A DNA stretch of 49,260 nt from Thermoplasmata archaeon (GCA_021817225.1 JAKAVR010000007.1:1-49260), one strand, 5' to 3'. Counted from the first letter of the stretch, positions 40,623 to 48,795 are shown. Notes: generated by a model from the sequence alone, not told the origin. Numbers and translations are program-made.

Positions 40623-41769
40623 GATAGACACTTCCGAGCTCAGGGGCAAGTGGTTCAAGTGCATCGACGGCTGTGGCCTCTGCTGCCTGTGCCAGCCTGA
40701 ACTTCTGCCCTCCGAGCTCAAGGTCTTCAGGGACAATCCGGGACTCGCCGGGGTGGTTGTCAGGAGCAACAGCGATTCCGCAAGAAAATCGATCGCAATG
40801 CTCAAAAACGGCGGTCCATGCATGCTGCTGAAGGGGAGGAAGTGCACCATATACCGTGAAAGGCCGCACTTCTGCAGGCAGTTTCCTGTCCACACGCATC
40901 TGATGTGGCGAATTCAACTTACACCTGACTATTCATGCAGGGGTATATGGCGGGAGGACTGGGTGGACGGGAAAGACGGATTCGTGGATTTGGAGAAGTA
41001 TGGTCTCGACGAGCTTCACCGCTACTCTCGCGAAAAGCTTGAGGCAGAGCTGAAGGACGCAAACGAGGTTTTCGAGGAATTCAGGCAGAATTCAATCGAC
41101 AACGGGGTGTGGAGGGAAGCGGATGAGCTTCGATCTAAAGCAGCATCGCTGATCAGCGACGGTTTCTTTTCGGACATGGACGGGCTTGGCTCAATCCTGC
41201 TTGCTGTGCAGCGCGCCAGGGAGGATGAGCTGGATGTCTTTGATATACTCCGTGCCACCGGGAAGGGACAGAACCGGAGGGAATCGCTGAATGCGATGCG
41301 GGAGCTTTCGGAGGAGCTCCTGACGGTGTCCAGGGTAGAGGATAATCCGATATACGTTGACGGTTCACTGAACTGGAACATATACAACATGGTCAACGGG
41401 AAGATATGGAAAAGAAGACTTCTGGACAGGGGAGGCATGAGCAACATTTCCCAGGTGGAGCTTGATATCTCAGACATCTCTATTTCGGCAGAAGGTGAAG
41501 GGGCTCTCGCCTCATACTCGAACAAGTCAAATTCAAGGGATGCCTTCATGGGCTTTGTCTACTACCTTGTCGATGATGCAGACTACGACTTCGACCTGCT
41601 CCCAACCTACCTCGAAAACATGGCAATGACGCAACTGGACCTGGTGATGAGATCTGCCATAATACAGCCTGAACGGCGCAGGAGTATTGGCAGGGAGCAG
41701 GTGGCGGAGGGTGTGGTGTACATCGACATGGATATGCACGATGCGCCTACCATCGGATCTGTGATATGA
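40615..41769 (+). CDS. YkgJ-type Cys-cluster protein
   Basis: 384 residues from ATG 40615 (in-frame ATGs at 40603 and further upstream are less likely). Cysteines in FKCIDGCGLCCLCQ, GGPCMLLKGRKCTIYRERPH and FCRQFP make up the CxxxCxxCC ... C-x(n)-C-x(n)-C zinc or iron cluster domain of the YkgJ family (first 110 residues). The rest, about 260 residues, is helical (EKLEAELKDANEVFEEFRQN) and has no recognised domain, making it much longer than most family members. Function is unknown. It overlaps pyrC by 8 nt. Confidence 0.8.
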   Translation: MVEIDTSELRGKWFKCIDGCGLCCLCQPELLPSELKVFRDNPGLAGVVVRSNSDSARKSIAMLKNGGPCMLLKGRKCTIYRERPHFCRQFPVHTHLMWRIQLTPDYSCRGIWREDWVDGKDGFVDLEKYGLDELHRYSREKLEAELKDANEVFEEFRQNSIDNGVWREADELRSKAASLISDGFFSDMDGLGSILLAVQRAREDELDVFDILRATGKGQNRRESLNAMRELSEELLTVSRVEDNPIYVDGSLNWNIYNMVNGKIWKRRLLDRGGMSNISQVELDISDISISAEGEGALASYSNKSNSRDAFMGFVYYLVDDADYDFDLLPTYLENMAMTQLDLVMRSAIIQPERRRSIGREQVAEGVVYIDMDMHDAPTIGSVI

Positions 41770-41832
41770 CTGCCATGGCACAGGCTGCCTGCTCATGCCC
41801 GGAGCCGTTGCCCCCTCGTTTTCCAACAAAGG

Positions 41833-41840
41833 TTTAATAT
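41833..41840 (+). promoter_or_regulatory. TATA box of the LSm gene
   Basis: TTTAATAT centred 27 nt before ATG 41864 and only 15 nt before ATG 41852. It therefore selects the second ATG as leaderless start. Confidence 0.5.
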
Positions 41841-41863
41841 CTGCTTGCAAAATGACTTCTCCC

Positions 41864-42088
41864 ATGGCCAGTGCTGTCAAACCTCTCGCCTTTCTTGGGC
41901 AGGCGATAGAGTCGCAGGTAATGGTGGAGCTCAAGGGAAACAGGGGCTACAGAGGCACTCTTGACGGCTACGACCCGCACATGAACCTTGTCCTCCGGAA
42001 TGCCGAGGAGCTCGTAAACAACAAAGTTGTGAGAAAAATGGAGATAACGATCGTCCGCGGCGACAATGTTATATATATCTCTCCTTAA
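41864..42088 (+). CDS. lsm: Sm-like archaeal protein (LSm)
   Basis: 74 residues. Sm1 motif: [20 protein letters not shown] then [12 protein letters not shown]; Sm2 motif: [17 protein letters not shown] (I-x-R-G-x-x-V/I). It forms a heptameric ring that binds U-rich RNA and acts in RNA processing. It directly precedes the L37e gene, an arrangement conserved across archaea. Start chosen by the promoter distance. Confidence 0.97.
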   Translation: MASAVKPLAFLGQAIESQVMVELKGNRGYRGTLDGYDPHMNLVLRNAEELVNNKVVRKMEITIVRGDNVIYISP

Positions 42089-42102
42089 GATTGGTGAACA
42101 TC

Positions 42103-42267
42103 ATGAGCAAGGGAACTCCATCTCAGGGAAAACACAATTCAAACAAGACGCATATTATCTGCAGGAGATGCGGAAGGCACTCATACAATGTGAAGGGCTT
42201 CTGTGCCTCATGCGGCTATGGAAGAAAGGCGACCGTCAGGTCCTACGGCTGGGCCAAGGCCCATTAG
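42103..42267 (+). CDS. rpl37e: Large ribosomal subunit protein eL37 (L37e)
   Basis: 54 residues, short but certain: starts [20 protein letters not shown] and carries two zinc knuckles, CRRC and CASCG, followed by [16 protein letters not shown] structural zinc-binding protein of the large ribosomal subunit. TATA-like TTATATATAT at 42069-42078 lies about 30 nt upstream inside the end of lsm, and GGTGA at 42093-42097 is a possible ribosome-binding site. The next gene begins 4 or 13 nt after its stop. Confidence 0.97.
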   Translation: MSKGTPSQGKHNSNKTHIICRRCGRHSYNVKGFCASCGYGRKATVRSYGWAKAH

Positions 42268-42271
42268 GCAG

Positions 42272-43738
42272 GTGAACGAATTGTTCACCGACAGGGCCGA
42301 GGACAAGTGCGGCGTTGTCGGCATGTCATCCGAAAGGGATGTTGCATCCTACCTGTACGGAAGTCTGCGAATTCTTCAGCACAGGGGCCAGAACAGTGCG
42401 GGAATAGCCGTGAGTTCCGACCAGGAGACAATCAAGGCGGTCAAGGGGCTTGGACTTGCCCATGAGGTGTTCAACAGTGAAAACATTTCATCGCTCACAG
42501 GCAGGTCTGGCATTGGTCATGTCCGTTATCCAACAACGGGGGACGACATGCTCGAGAACGTGCAGCCGCTTGTCCTCAGTTCCGGGGTGGGCGATGTCGC
42601 GCTGGCGCACAACGGCGACATTGTCAATTCCGAGAGGCTCAGGGCCAGGCTCGAAGATGAGGGATGGGCCTTCTTTTCAACGACCGACACCGAACTTGTC
42701 ATAAGGATGATTGTGAACGAGCTCAAGGACCTCGTGGACCCGGTAAAGGCGGTAAGAAACGCGCTGAAGCAGGTCGAGGGCGGATACGCGTTCACACTAA
42801 TGATTGGCTCAAGGGTCTTTGGCATAAGGGATCCGCTTGGAATTAGGCCTCTTGCCCTCGGCAAAGTGCCAGAGGGATACGCGGTTGCGAGCGAGAGTGT
42901 TGTGTTCGACATGCTTGGCGGAAAGCTCGTCAGGGATGTCATGCCGGGCGAAATAGTAGAATTGACACCGGACGACTATGTTTCCTATCCATCGCCCTCC
43001 CTCCAGGAGAAGGCAAACTGCATGTTCGAGTACGTATACTTCGCCAGACCTGACAGCATCATCGACGGGAAGGCAGTTTTCGACGTGAGGGTCGAAGTGG
43101 GAAGAATGCTCGCCATGGAAAGGCCGGTGGAGGCAGATGTTGTCATTCCTGTCCCGGATTCAGGCAGGACCCATGCCATCGGGTTTTGCGAGGCATCGGG
43201 CATACCCATGTCTGAAGGGCTGATGAAGAACAGGTTCGTCGAGCGCACTTTTATCCTGCCCGACCAGGACGCGAGGGAGGCAAGTGTAAGGATGAAGCTC
43301 AATCCGATCAAGTCAGTCATACAGGGCAAGCGCGTTGTCATCATCGACGACAGCATCGTCCGCGGAACGACCATGAGGAAGATTGTCCAGATGGTCAGGG
43401 AGGCAGGCGCAAGGGAAGTCCACGTGCGTATCGGATGCCCTATGATTGTCGCGCCATGCTACTACGGCATCGACATGAAGACAAGGAGCCAGTTCATTGC
43501 CACAGGCAAGACCGAGTCTGACATCGCACGGGAAATCACTGCGGACAGCCTCGGATACATAAGCGTCGACGGGCTCGTGAAGGCAATAGGCTCGAAGCAG
43601 TCAGATCTCTGCCTGGGCTGCCTCACAGCTGAGTACCCCACACGCGTCCCGGGCGAGAGACTGCGCTTCCAGAGAAGTCTCGAGAGCTTCCAGGAAGCAG
43701 CGGTAGAGGGAAGTGCACTCGGCCGCATCGACACATGA
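42272..43738 (+). CDS. purF: Amidophosphoribosyltransferase
   Basis: About 489 residues from GTG 42272; TTG 42281 with AGGTGA just upstream is an equally good start. N-terminal glutaminase with nucleophile Cys in EDKCGVVG after a short propeptide, LQHRGQNSAGIAV and HVRYPTTG; C-terminal phosphoribosyltransferase with VVIIDDSIVRGTTMRKIV. Cysteines in NCMFEYVYFARPDS, APCYYGIDM and CLGCLTAEYP match the ligands of the 4Fe-4S cluster of the B. subtilis type. First committed step of purine synthesis. Probably co-transcribed with lsm and rpl37e. Confidence 0.95.
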   Translation: MNELFTDRAEDKCGVVGMSSERDVASYLYGSLRILQHRGQNSAGIAVSSDQETIKAVKGLGLAHEVFNSENISSLTGRSGIGHVRYPTTGDDMLENVQPLVLSSGVGDVALAHNGDIVNSERLRARLEDEGWAFFSTTDTELVIRMIVNELKDLVDPVKAVRNALKQVEGGYAFTLMIGSRVFGIRDPLGIRPLALGKVPEGYAVASESVVFDMLGGKLVRDVMPGEIVELTPDDYVSYPSPSLQEKANCMFEYVYFARPDSIIDGKAVFDVRVEVGRMLAMERPVEADVVIPVPDSGRTHAIGFCEASGIPMSEGLMKNRFVERTFILPDQDAREASVRMKLNPIKSVIQGKRVVIIDDSIVRGTTMRKIVQMVREAGAREVHVRIGCPMIVAPCYYGIDMKTRSQFIATGKTESDIAREITADSLGYISVDGLVKAIGSKQSDLCLGCLTAEYPTRVPGERLRFQRSLESFQEAAVEGSALGRIDT

Positions 43739-43787
43739 GAAGCACAGTAAGTTTTATGTTGAGAATGGCTTAGCACCTAATCGGCAT

Positions 43788-43860
43788 GGGCCGGTAGATC
43801 AGTTGGAAGATCGCTACCTTGGCATGGTAGAGGCCACGGGTTCAAATCCCGCCCGGTCCA
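43788..43860 (+). tRNA. tRNA-Ala (GGC)
   Basis: Cloverleaf: acceptor GGGCCGG/CCGGTCC with the alanine identity pair G3:U70, D-arm GATC/GATC, anticodon stem CTACC/GGTAG with loop TTGGCAT (anticodon GGC at 43821-43823), T-loop TTCAAAT with stem CGGG/CCCG (the outermost T-stem pair is A:C), discriminator A, no encoded CCA. No intron. A TATA-like GTTTTATG lies about 30 nt upstream. Its 3' 20 nt (43841-43860) are repeated downstream. Confidence 0.93.
43841..43860 (+). repeat. tRNA-Ala 3' end, reference copy of the att-like repeat
   Basis: TTCAAATCCCGCCCGGTCCA, the T-loop to the 3' end of tRNA-Ala. It recurs exactly at 46836-46855 and with changes at 45489-45508 and 48796-48815. tRNA 3' ends are the standard targets of archaeal tyrosine integrases, so this is the presumed attachment core. 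Confidence 0.8.
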
Positions 43861-43889
43861 CTTCTGACCATTGAAAGGTGGTTGAAGCC

Positions 43890-43913
43890 TGGTGCAAATC
43901 CAGACTGTTCATG
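43890..43913 (+). repeat. Decayed copy of the tRNA-Ala 3' repeat
   Basis: TGGTGCAAATCCAGACTGTT aligns with the tRNA repeat with about six differences, and shares the 12-mer GTGCAAATCCAG exactly with the copy at 45489. Lies between tRNA-Ala and the ATPase gene. Weak on its own; supported by the shared variant. Confidence 0.4.
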
Positions 43914-43916
43914 CTC

Positions 43917-45359
43917 TTACTTTTTCATCCTTTCCAATGACTTCTCTATTTCCCCAAGATCCATGAGCAATGTATCCTTGTCTGTCGCATCGGCATTTCC
44001 TGAGAATCCGGATTTCGAAAATACTGCATAGGCAATCCTGCTGTTCGGATGCAGCTTGATCACCGCTTTCGATTTTTCTTTCAGCTCAGATATGATACCG
44101 ACACTGGTGCGCCTGCTGGACCACTTGCACTCGGCAAAGAACAGCTCATCCCTTTCTGCCGAATATGCGACAATATCAATCTCTTCCATGTCTTTGCCGG
44201 GACCTTTTGCCCTGTTCCTTCCCCACCATCTTGAGGCACTGTCGAAAGCTCTTCCAATAATGCCATCAACAACCAGCTCCCGCATCAACTGCTCAAACTG
44301 TTCTCCTGCAAACGTCCCGAAGTCTTCCTTTATCCTTTCAAGGACATCATCAGATCGTGATATCTCTATTTCACTCCTATTGGGCAGGACATATCTTAAC
44401 CAGAATTTGAGATAAGGATCAGTAACGCGATACAGCCTTCTTTTGAATTTCTCGGGTGCACCAAAAGGTATCTCAGGAGAAACGAGCTCAAGGGACATCA
44501 TAACATCAATGTACTTGGACACCATGCTCTTATCAAGTCCTGTGTAGTCACTTATTTCGCCGAGTGTGTTGCTGCCTTTGGCTATTGATTTCAATATGAG
44601 CATGTAGTTCCTTGGCTCCCTCAACTCTGTCCTGAGGAGAAATTCAGCCTCCTCGTAGAGCGGAGCCCCCTTAGAAAGGATTTTCTCCAATACGTTTTTC
44701 CAGAAGGTTAGTTTCGGATCGAACTTCAGCAGGTAATCCGGCACTCCCCCCAATACGAAGTAAGTTCTGCAAAGATCTTCGAATCCTGACGGTATGATCT
44801 CTTTGATGTGACGAAACTTCAGAGGATTAAGTCGCAACTGTCCAGTTCTCCTGCCGTACAACGGGCTCTTGTATGACAGTATCTCATTTTCCATCATGCT
44901 GATTGACGATCCCGACAGAATCAGCATGACCTCCGCTTCGCCTGGGAGCGTATCGTATATCTTCTGAAACACTGACGGGATAGATCTGTTTGCCTCTATC
45001 AGGTACGGAAATTCATCAAATGCAATGACTAATTTTGACTCTCTGAATCTTTCCTGGAACGCTCTGTTGGCGGACAGCATTGAAAAGAAAGAGAACCAGT
45101 CGGAGTACAGTCCGCCGCGTATCCCAGGGTCCCGGAGAAACGTAGCAATTATCTCTTGGAAGCTCCTTATATTATCTCTGTCACCTTCATTGGTTGCAAG
45201 AAAGTAAAGTCCTTTCCCGTCTGTGAATTTGCGTATCAGCTCTGTTTTGCCAACACGTCTTCTTCCGTAGATTACAAAAAGACGCTTGCCTCTTTCGGCA
45301 TAGTCTTTCTTCAGTATATCGAGTTCGTCCTTTCTGTCTGCGAAAATTCGTTGAGACAT
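43917..45359 (-). CDS. Archaeal ATPase (ATPase_2) with DUF234/nuclease-like C-terminus
   Basis: 480 residues. Walker A YGRRRVGKTEL (K38), Walker B LVIAFDEFPYL near residue 113, sensor-like LILSGSSISMMENEIL, then a winged-helix part (GEISDYTGLDKSMVSKYIDV) and a C-terminal DUF234 domain with EIDIVAYSAERDELFFAECK, which has the D-x(n)-E-x-K spacing of PD-(D/E)xK nucleases. The family is abundant on archaeal mobile elements; its job is not established. It looks intact. A TATA-like GATTTAAGTT lies about 29 nt upstream. Confidence 0.88.
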   Translation of the reverse strand: MSQRIFADRKDELDILKKDYAERGKRLFVIYGRRRVGKTELIRKFTDGKGLYFLATNEGDRDNIRSFQEIIATFLRDPGIRGGLYSDWFSFFSMLSANRAFQERFRESKLVIAFDEFPYLIEANRSIPSVFQKIYDTLPGEAEVMLILSGSSISMMENEILSYKSPLYGRRTGQLRLNPLKFRHIKEIIPSGFEDLCRTYFVLGGVPDYLLKFDPKLTFWKNVLEKILSKGAPLYEEAEFLLRTELREPRNYMLILKSIAKGSNTLGEISDYTGLDKSMVSKYIDVMMSLELVSPEIPFGAPEKFKRRLYRVTDPYLKFWLRYVLPNRSEIEISRSDDVLERIKEDFGTFAGEQFEQLMRELVVDGIIGRAFDSASRWWGRNRAKGPGKDMEEIDIVAYSAERDELFFAECKWSSRRTSVGIISELKEKSKAVIKLHPNSRIAYAVFSKSGFSGNADATDKDTLLMDLGEIEKSLERMKK

Positions 45360-45488
45360 AAGTATTATACTTTATACTCAACCAACTTAAATCTTTTTCT
45401 GCCGGGATGATGTTGATGAAGCAGACTCATGGATGCGGAGAGTCCTGCATTAGCACTCATGCCACCCTAGCGCCCTGCTGGTTGTTAG

Positions 45489-45508
45489 TGCAAATCCAGC
45501 CCGGTCCA
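45489..45508 (+). repeat. tRNA-Ala 3' repeat copy, between ATPase and toxin-like module
   Basis: TGCAAATCCAGCCCGGTCCA differs from the tRNA copy at two positions (T to G, C to A). The core CCCGGTCCA is intact. Confidence 0.7.
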
Positions 45509-45514
45509 TTCTGC

Positions 45515-46195
45515 CTAATCTGCCAATGAAACAACCGCGTTGACGTTCTTCGCATAAGTACTTTCATCTACAAGTCCGTAAACTCCTTGCAACCCATTCC
45601 TGAATTCCTTTGAACTTATCTTGCTTTTCAACCTGTTGAACCTCTCCTTGAAGTCACACATAGATTCCACCTCCGCCTTGATCCATTTTCTATCTCTTAC
45701 CATCGGTGCCATCATGAATAAATCCCTCATGTCAGTAGACCTGCAGCTAATCATCTTGATTACGAACAGTGCGTCAAGATTGATTATTCTGACTTTCATG
45801 TCTTCGGCGATGGTCTTACCCTTCAGCGAATGTATTTCGGAATTCCTGAAAACCCAACCAGCAGGTATCCTCACATTCGTTTGCCTGTCAAAGATATCCT
45901 TTACCAGAATTTCGAAACTTACCCTGATGAAACCGGAGATCTTCTTCTCGTATCTCGCGAAGTCTATAGAGTCAGTTTCGGCGTTCGAGGTCTTCCTGTA
46001 ATATCCAAGACCCAACAGGACCTTTTCCACTTTAGCCAATTCCGTCTTATCCATGACGACTATGTCGCAGTCGACCGAGAACCTGGGCAGCGTATATGCG
46101 TTCACCGCATATCCCCCTATAACGACAAATTCCAGACCATTTAGCTTCTTGAGCGTTTCGAAGACCTCCTTTTCCCTAATCTGAAGCACTTCCAT
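45515..46195 (-). CDS. Nucleotidyltransferase-fold protein, toxin-like
   Basis: 226 residues. N-terminal nucleotidyltransferase core FVVIGGYAVNAYTLPRFSVD with G27-G28 and D42-x-D44 (the DxD metal site), followed by helices and strands that include LDALFVIKMISCRSTDMRDL, a common helix pair in the AbiEii/MNT-like group. Such enzymes nucleotidylate tRNA or proteins and serve as toxins in type IV or VII toxin-antitoxin and abortive-infection systems. Overlaps the partner gene by 20 nt. Toxicity is inferred from context only. Confidence 0.75.
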   Translation of the reverse strand: MEVLQIREKEVFETLKKLNGLEFVVIGGYAVNAYTLPRFSVDCDIVVMDKTELAKVEKVLLGLGYYRKTSNAETDSIDFARYEKKISGFIRVSFEILVKDIFDRQTNVRIPAGWVFRNSEIHSLKGKTIAEDMKVRIINLDALFVIKMISCRSTDMRDLFMMAPMVRDRKWIKAEVESMCDFKERFNRLKSKISSKEFRNGLQGVYGLVDESTYAKNVNAVVSLAD

Positions 46196-46778
46196 ACTTC
46201 CGCCTCATGTAATCATACGCATAGTAGTAGATCTCGTTGGATTTGGCTATCCTTTGGGCTTTGGACAAGCTTACAACGCTGAAGCCATCTTTCTGCACGG
46301 GTTTCAAGTGGCTTACCGGCCTTATAATCACGTACTCCCCTATTGCGGCGCCGTGGTCGATGTAGGACGGTATATCATTCTTGCTGAAAAATGACTTCCA
46401 GTAATTCAAATCCTTCCTTAAAACATTCACGAAGTAGGGGGACTTCTCTATCCCCCTCTGCACATATGAAAAGTCGCTCCATATCTCAATGGCTGACAAT
46501 CCAGTAAAGGCGTAAGGTTTCTCTGCGGTCTTCATCGTGCCGGGAACTTTAAAGTCCAATAAGCCCTTGACCGCCTTTTCAGGACTAACGCATACATAAG
46601 AATTGCGCGATTTTTTCTGTATCCAGCCGGCCCTCAACAATAAGGAGAAAATCTTCTTCTTCATACTCTGTCCGACTATCCAATCTAAGTCCATCTGGCC
46701 GAACTGTTCCTCGGTCCCGTGCCTGGTGAAGAATAATGCGTACGCCTTCAATCCGTACTGTGGTATCTCTTTCGTCAT
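46176..46778 (-). CDS. Winged-helix partner of the nucleotidyltransferase (AbiEi-like)
   Basis: About 200 residues. N-terminal winged helix (YALFFTRHGTEEQFGQMDLD, then MKKKIFSLLLRAGWIQKKSR) followed by an AbiEi-like domain (YAFTGLSAIEIWSDFSYVQR). ATG 46778 is preferred over 46811 because a perfect inverted repeat and a weak TATA-like sequence lie directly upstream of it. It overlaps and probably represses its own operon, like AbiEi antitoxins; that is inference. The overlap with the nucleotidyltransferase gene shows coupling. Confidence 0.68.
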   Translation of the reverse strand: MTKEIPQYGLKAYALFFTRHGTEEQFGQMDLDWIVGQSMKKKIFSLLLRAGWIQKKSRNSYVCVSPEKAVKGLLDFKVPGTMKTAEKPYAFTGLSAIEIWSDFSYVQRGIEKSPYFVNVLRKDLNYWKSFFSKNDIPSYIDHGAAIGEYVIIRPVSHLKPVQKDGFSVVSLSKAQRIAKSNEIYYYAYDYMRRKYGSASD

Positions 46779-46798
46779 AGTTACCTTATGGGTAACTA
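46778..46798 (-). promoter_or_regulatory. Perfect 8-bp inverted repeat at the start codon, probable operator
   Basis: TAGTTACC and GGTAACTA, perfect reverse complements separated by 5 nt, directly abut or overlap ATG 46778. A dimeric regulator bound here would block initiation of the winged-helix/nucleotidyltransferase operon. Confidence 0.6.
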
Positions 46799-46835
46799 GG
46801 TATTTGTGCATTTCCTTGACTCACAAGTGGCTCTC

Positions 46836-46855
46836 TTCAAATCCCGCCCGGTCCA
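46836..46855 (+). repeat. Exact 20-nt copy of the tRNA-Ala 3' end
   Basis: Identical over all 20 nt to 43841-43860, about 3 kb downstream of the tRNA. Only the 3' part is duplicated; the preceding bases do not form a tRNA. This is the hallmark of an attR site left by integration into tRNA-Ala. Confidence 0.85.
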
Positions 46856-47027
46856 TTGCTTATCGCATTTTATTATGTTTTCATAAAGGGACGGGGACCG
46901 GTCTCCCTGCTAGTTATTTGTTTTATTGTTGTTTTGGGATATATGGGATTTGCAGGAATATTGATGAGAATAATTTGTTTCACAATTTTCATCCGAAAAC
47001 CCAAACTCAGTACTTGGCCGTTAGCGT

Positions 47028-47924
47028 TTATCTGACCACATCCAACAATCTCAGTGCTTCAGTTTGCGGAGGTCCCCTGTTTTCCACTATGTGACTCTCC
47101 CCGTAGATCTTGTTTAAGGAGCACACAATCATCAGCAGCAGGTGCCTGAAACGTATGAGCTCATCCAACACAACAGGACTGCCTCTATGCCTCCCGGAGG
47201 CATAGAGCATCTCTGCAATGACCCACTCATTCTCTATGAGCACAGCCACGAACATGTTCAGCTGCCTGGCTGCTGTTTCCCTGCTCGATGTCCTCGCCCT
47301 TGCCATTTCGGCGATTCTGCAGCTCGACTCTATTCCGAACCTCCTGCGGTACAGCTGCATTGTCTGTTTTGGCGATGTGCATACGCGGCAGACTGTGAAG
47401 TAGTAGCTCCTGATCCTCCCGTGCTCCCTCCTCTTCGCCGCTTGCACCCTCAGGTCAATGCTCTCCACACCCGATTTCAGTGCGTGCACTGTTGTGAATG
47501 AATGCCTGCCGCTGTTCCAGCAGGCAGCCATCTTCCTGCCGGCCCGCACCGGCATGATGAATGGCATCGCCTGCTTCCTGAGCGAATGAGTGATCAACCG
47601 CTGGAGGCTCCCCTGTTCCGGCGCCTCAACAACCCCTGCCATCTGCCTGCGTGAATGGCCGTTCCCTGCGTGTCTCCCGGCAGATGTCAGGCTTCCGGCG
47701 GTCGCGGAGGCCTTCATCACGAACCTTGCCGTGTCCCTGACGGTGCTGTCCGGAAATGCCAGCAGCAGCGCCACTGCCAGGACATGCATGAGCACATCCT
47801 CGACACGCCTCCTTATGTCCGAGGGTTTAAGAACCCTCGGAACAGAGTTTTTATTATTACTGCACACGATTGCTGTATCGCGATTCTTACGAGTCGCCCC
47901 ATCCCATCCTTTCATGTCTATCAA
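47028..47924 (-). pseudogene. DDE transposase, probably degenerate
   Basis: 298 residues. The C-terminal half is a recognisable DDE transposase: MPFIMPVRAGRKMAACW, IRSYYFTVCRVC, then LYRRRFGIESSCRIAEMARA (the Y-x-x-R-F-x-I-E motif with the catalytic Glu) and ARTSSRETAARQLN. The N-terminal half is short; where relatives have a catalytic Asp in a DRGF-like stretch there is APEQGSLQRLITH, and the first Asp region seems lost. Relatives are about 350-400 residues, so an internal deletion or frameshift is likely. No clear terminal inverted repeats were found by eye. Confidence 0.7.
47818..47841. repeat. Perfect 10-bp inverted repeat inside the transposase gene
   Basis: TCCGAGGGTT and AACCCTCGGA separated by TAAG. 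It lies near the 5' end of the transposase frame and would form a strong hairpin in either strand. Confidence 0.7.
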
Positions 47925-48012
47925 ACAAGAAATGTGGGATGGGTCTCATACAATTGTCCGGAAATTAAATTCCAACAATGCCAGCGTACCAATCATGACC
48001 AAGTACTGAAAT

Positions 48013-48612
48013 TCAAATAAGGAAAGGAATTATTCTCTTAGTCTTGGCCATATATCGCCTGTAGTAGTCTCCCAATTCTTCAACGAGGAACTTCTCTTCC
48101 TTCAGAATTCTGTGCCCATAAGCAAGACTGAAGGAGATTACGGCTACCAGGACAGAAGCCCAACTTTGAAACATCAGAGCAATGCCAATCTGTATGAGAA
48201 GGATTCCCGTATAGGATGGATGTCTCACATAATGATACGGGCCTACGTCAATGACTTTCTGATCTTTTTGAATGCCCACAACATGAGAAAAATATTTTCC
48301 CAGCACTGCAACTGCCCACTGCCTGATTCCCACACCCGAAAGGAAGATAATAATACCTGCAAAGAACGCATCTCCTGGAAGAATAAACAGCTTAAAGGAT
48401 GCTGAAACCAAAGTGAAAACCAAGAGTGCTTCCCAACCAAGCCAGGTAGTGAAATTCAGGCCATGTTTCCGTTCCTGCACTTCGCTACCATCGCGTCTCC
48501 TTCCGGGAATTATGATCCCGCCAACGATCTCTGTTATAATCCAAAACGAGATGGTGGCCAGAAATACTGACAGATATAAGTTAAGACCATAAATCAAGGG
48601 AAAGGATGACAT
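48013..48612 (-). CDS. Isoprenylcysteine carboxyl methyltransferase-like membrane protein
   Basis: 199 residues from ATG 48612; a TATA-like TTATTTAT at 48640-48647 is about 31 nt upstream, while the upstream ATG 48663 would precede the promoter. Four to five membrane segments and the family signature VGPYHYVRHPSYTGILLIQI with the C-terminal EEKFLVEELGDYYRRYMAKT and KRIIPF. Homologues use SAM to methylate isoprenylcysteine in eukaryotes; prokaryotic members have mostly unknown lipid-like or protein substrates. Lies in the same repeat-bounded segment as the transposase. Confidence 0.85.
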   Translation of the reverse strand: MSSFPLIYGLNLYLSVFLATISFWIITEIVGGIIIPGRRRDGSEVQERKHGLNFTTWLGWEALLVFTLVSASFKLFILPGDAFFAGIIIFLSGVGIRQWAVAVLGKYFSHVVGIQKDQKVIDVGPYHYVRHPSYTGILLIQIGIALMFQSWASVLVAVISFSLAYGHRILKEEKFLVEELGDYYRRYMAKTKRIIPFLI

Positions 48613-48795
48613 AAATAGTTCAATTTCGTAATGCGTGAGATAAATAAGTATATTCTCCACCATTGGTCAAAAAAGTGCAACTCAATTAATTTCTCAACCG
48701 AAAATGTATGGAACCGATGGGCTATTTGCCGGATTCCTAACATATGAGCTGAGAACGAATGAAGATCTCTCTGGCTGGATTCGCTTAGAACATTA

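Noticed and set aside
43861-43916. A second tRNA gene after tRNA-Ala
   Set aside because: Only a T-arm-like fragment is present; no acceptor, D-arm or anticodon stem can be formed.
46893-46906. Near-palindrome GGGGACCGGTCTCC just after the exact tRNA-Ala repeat
   Set aside because: It might be an operator or a recombination arm, but it has mismatches and a single occurrence, so I do not annotate it.
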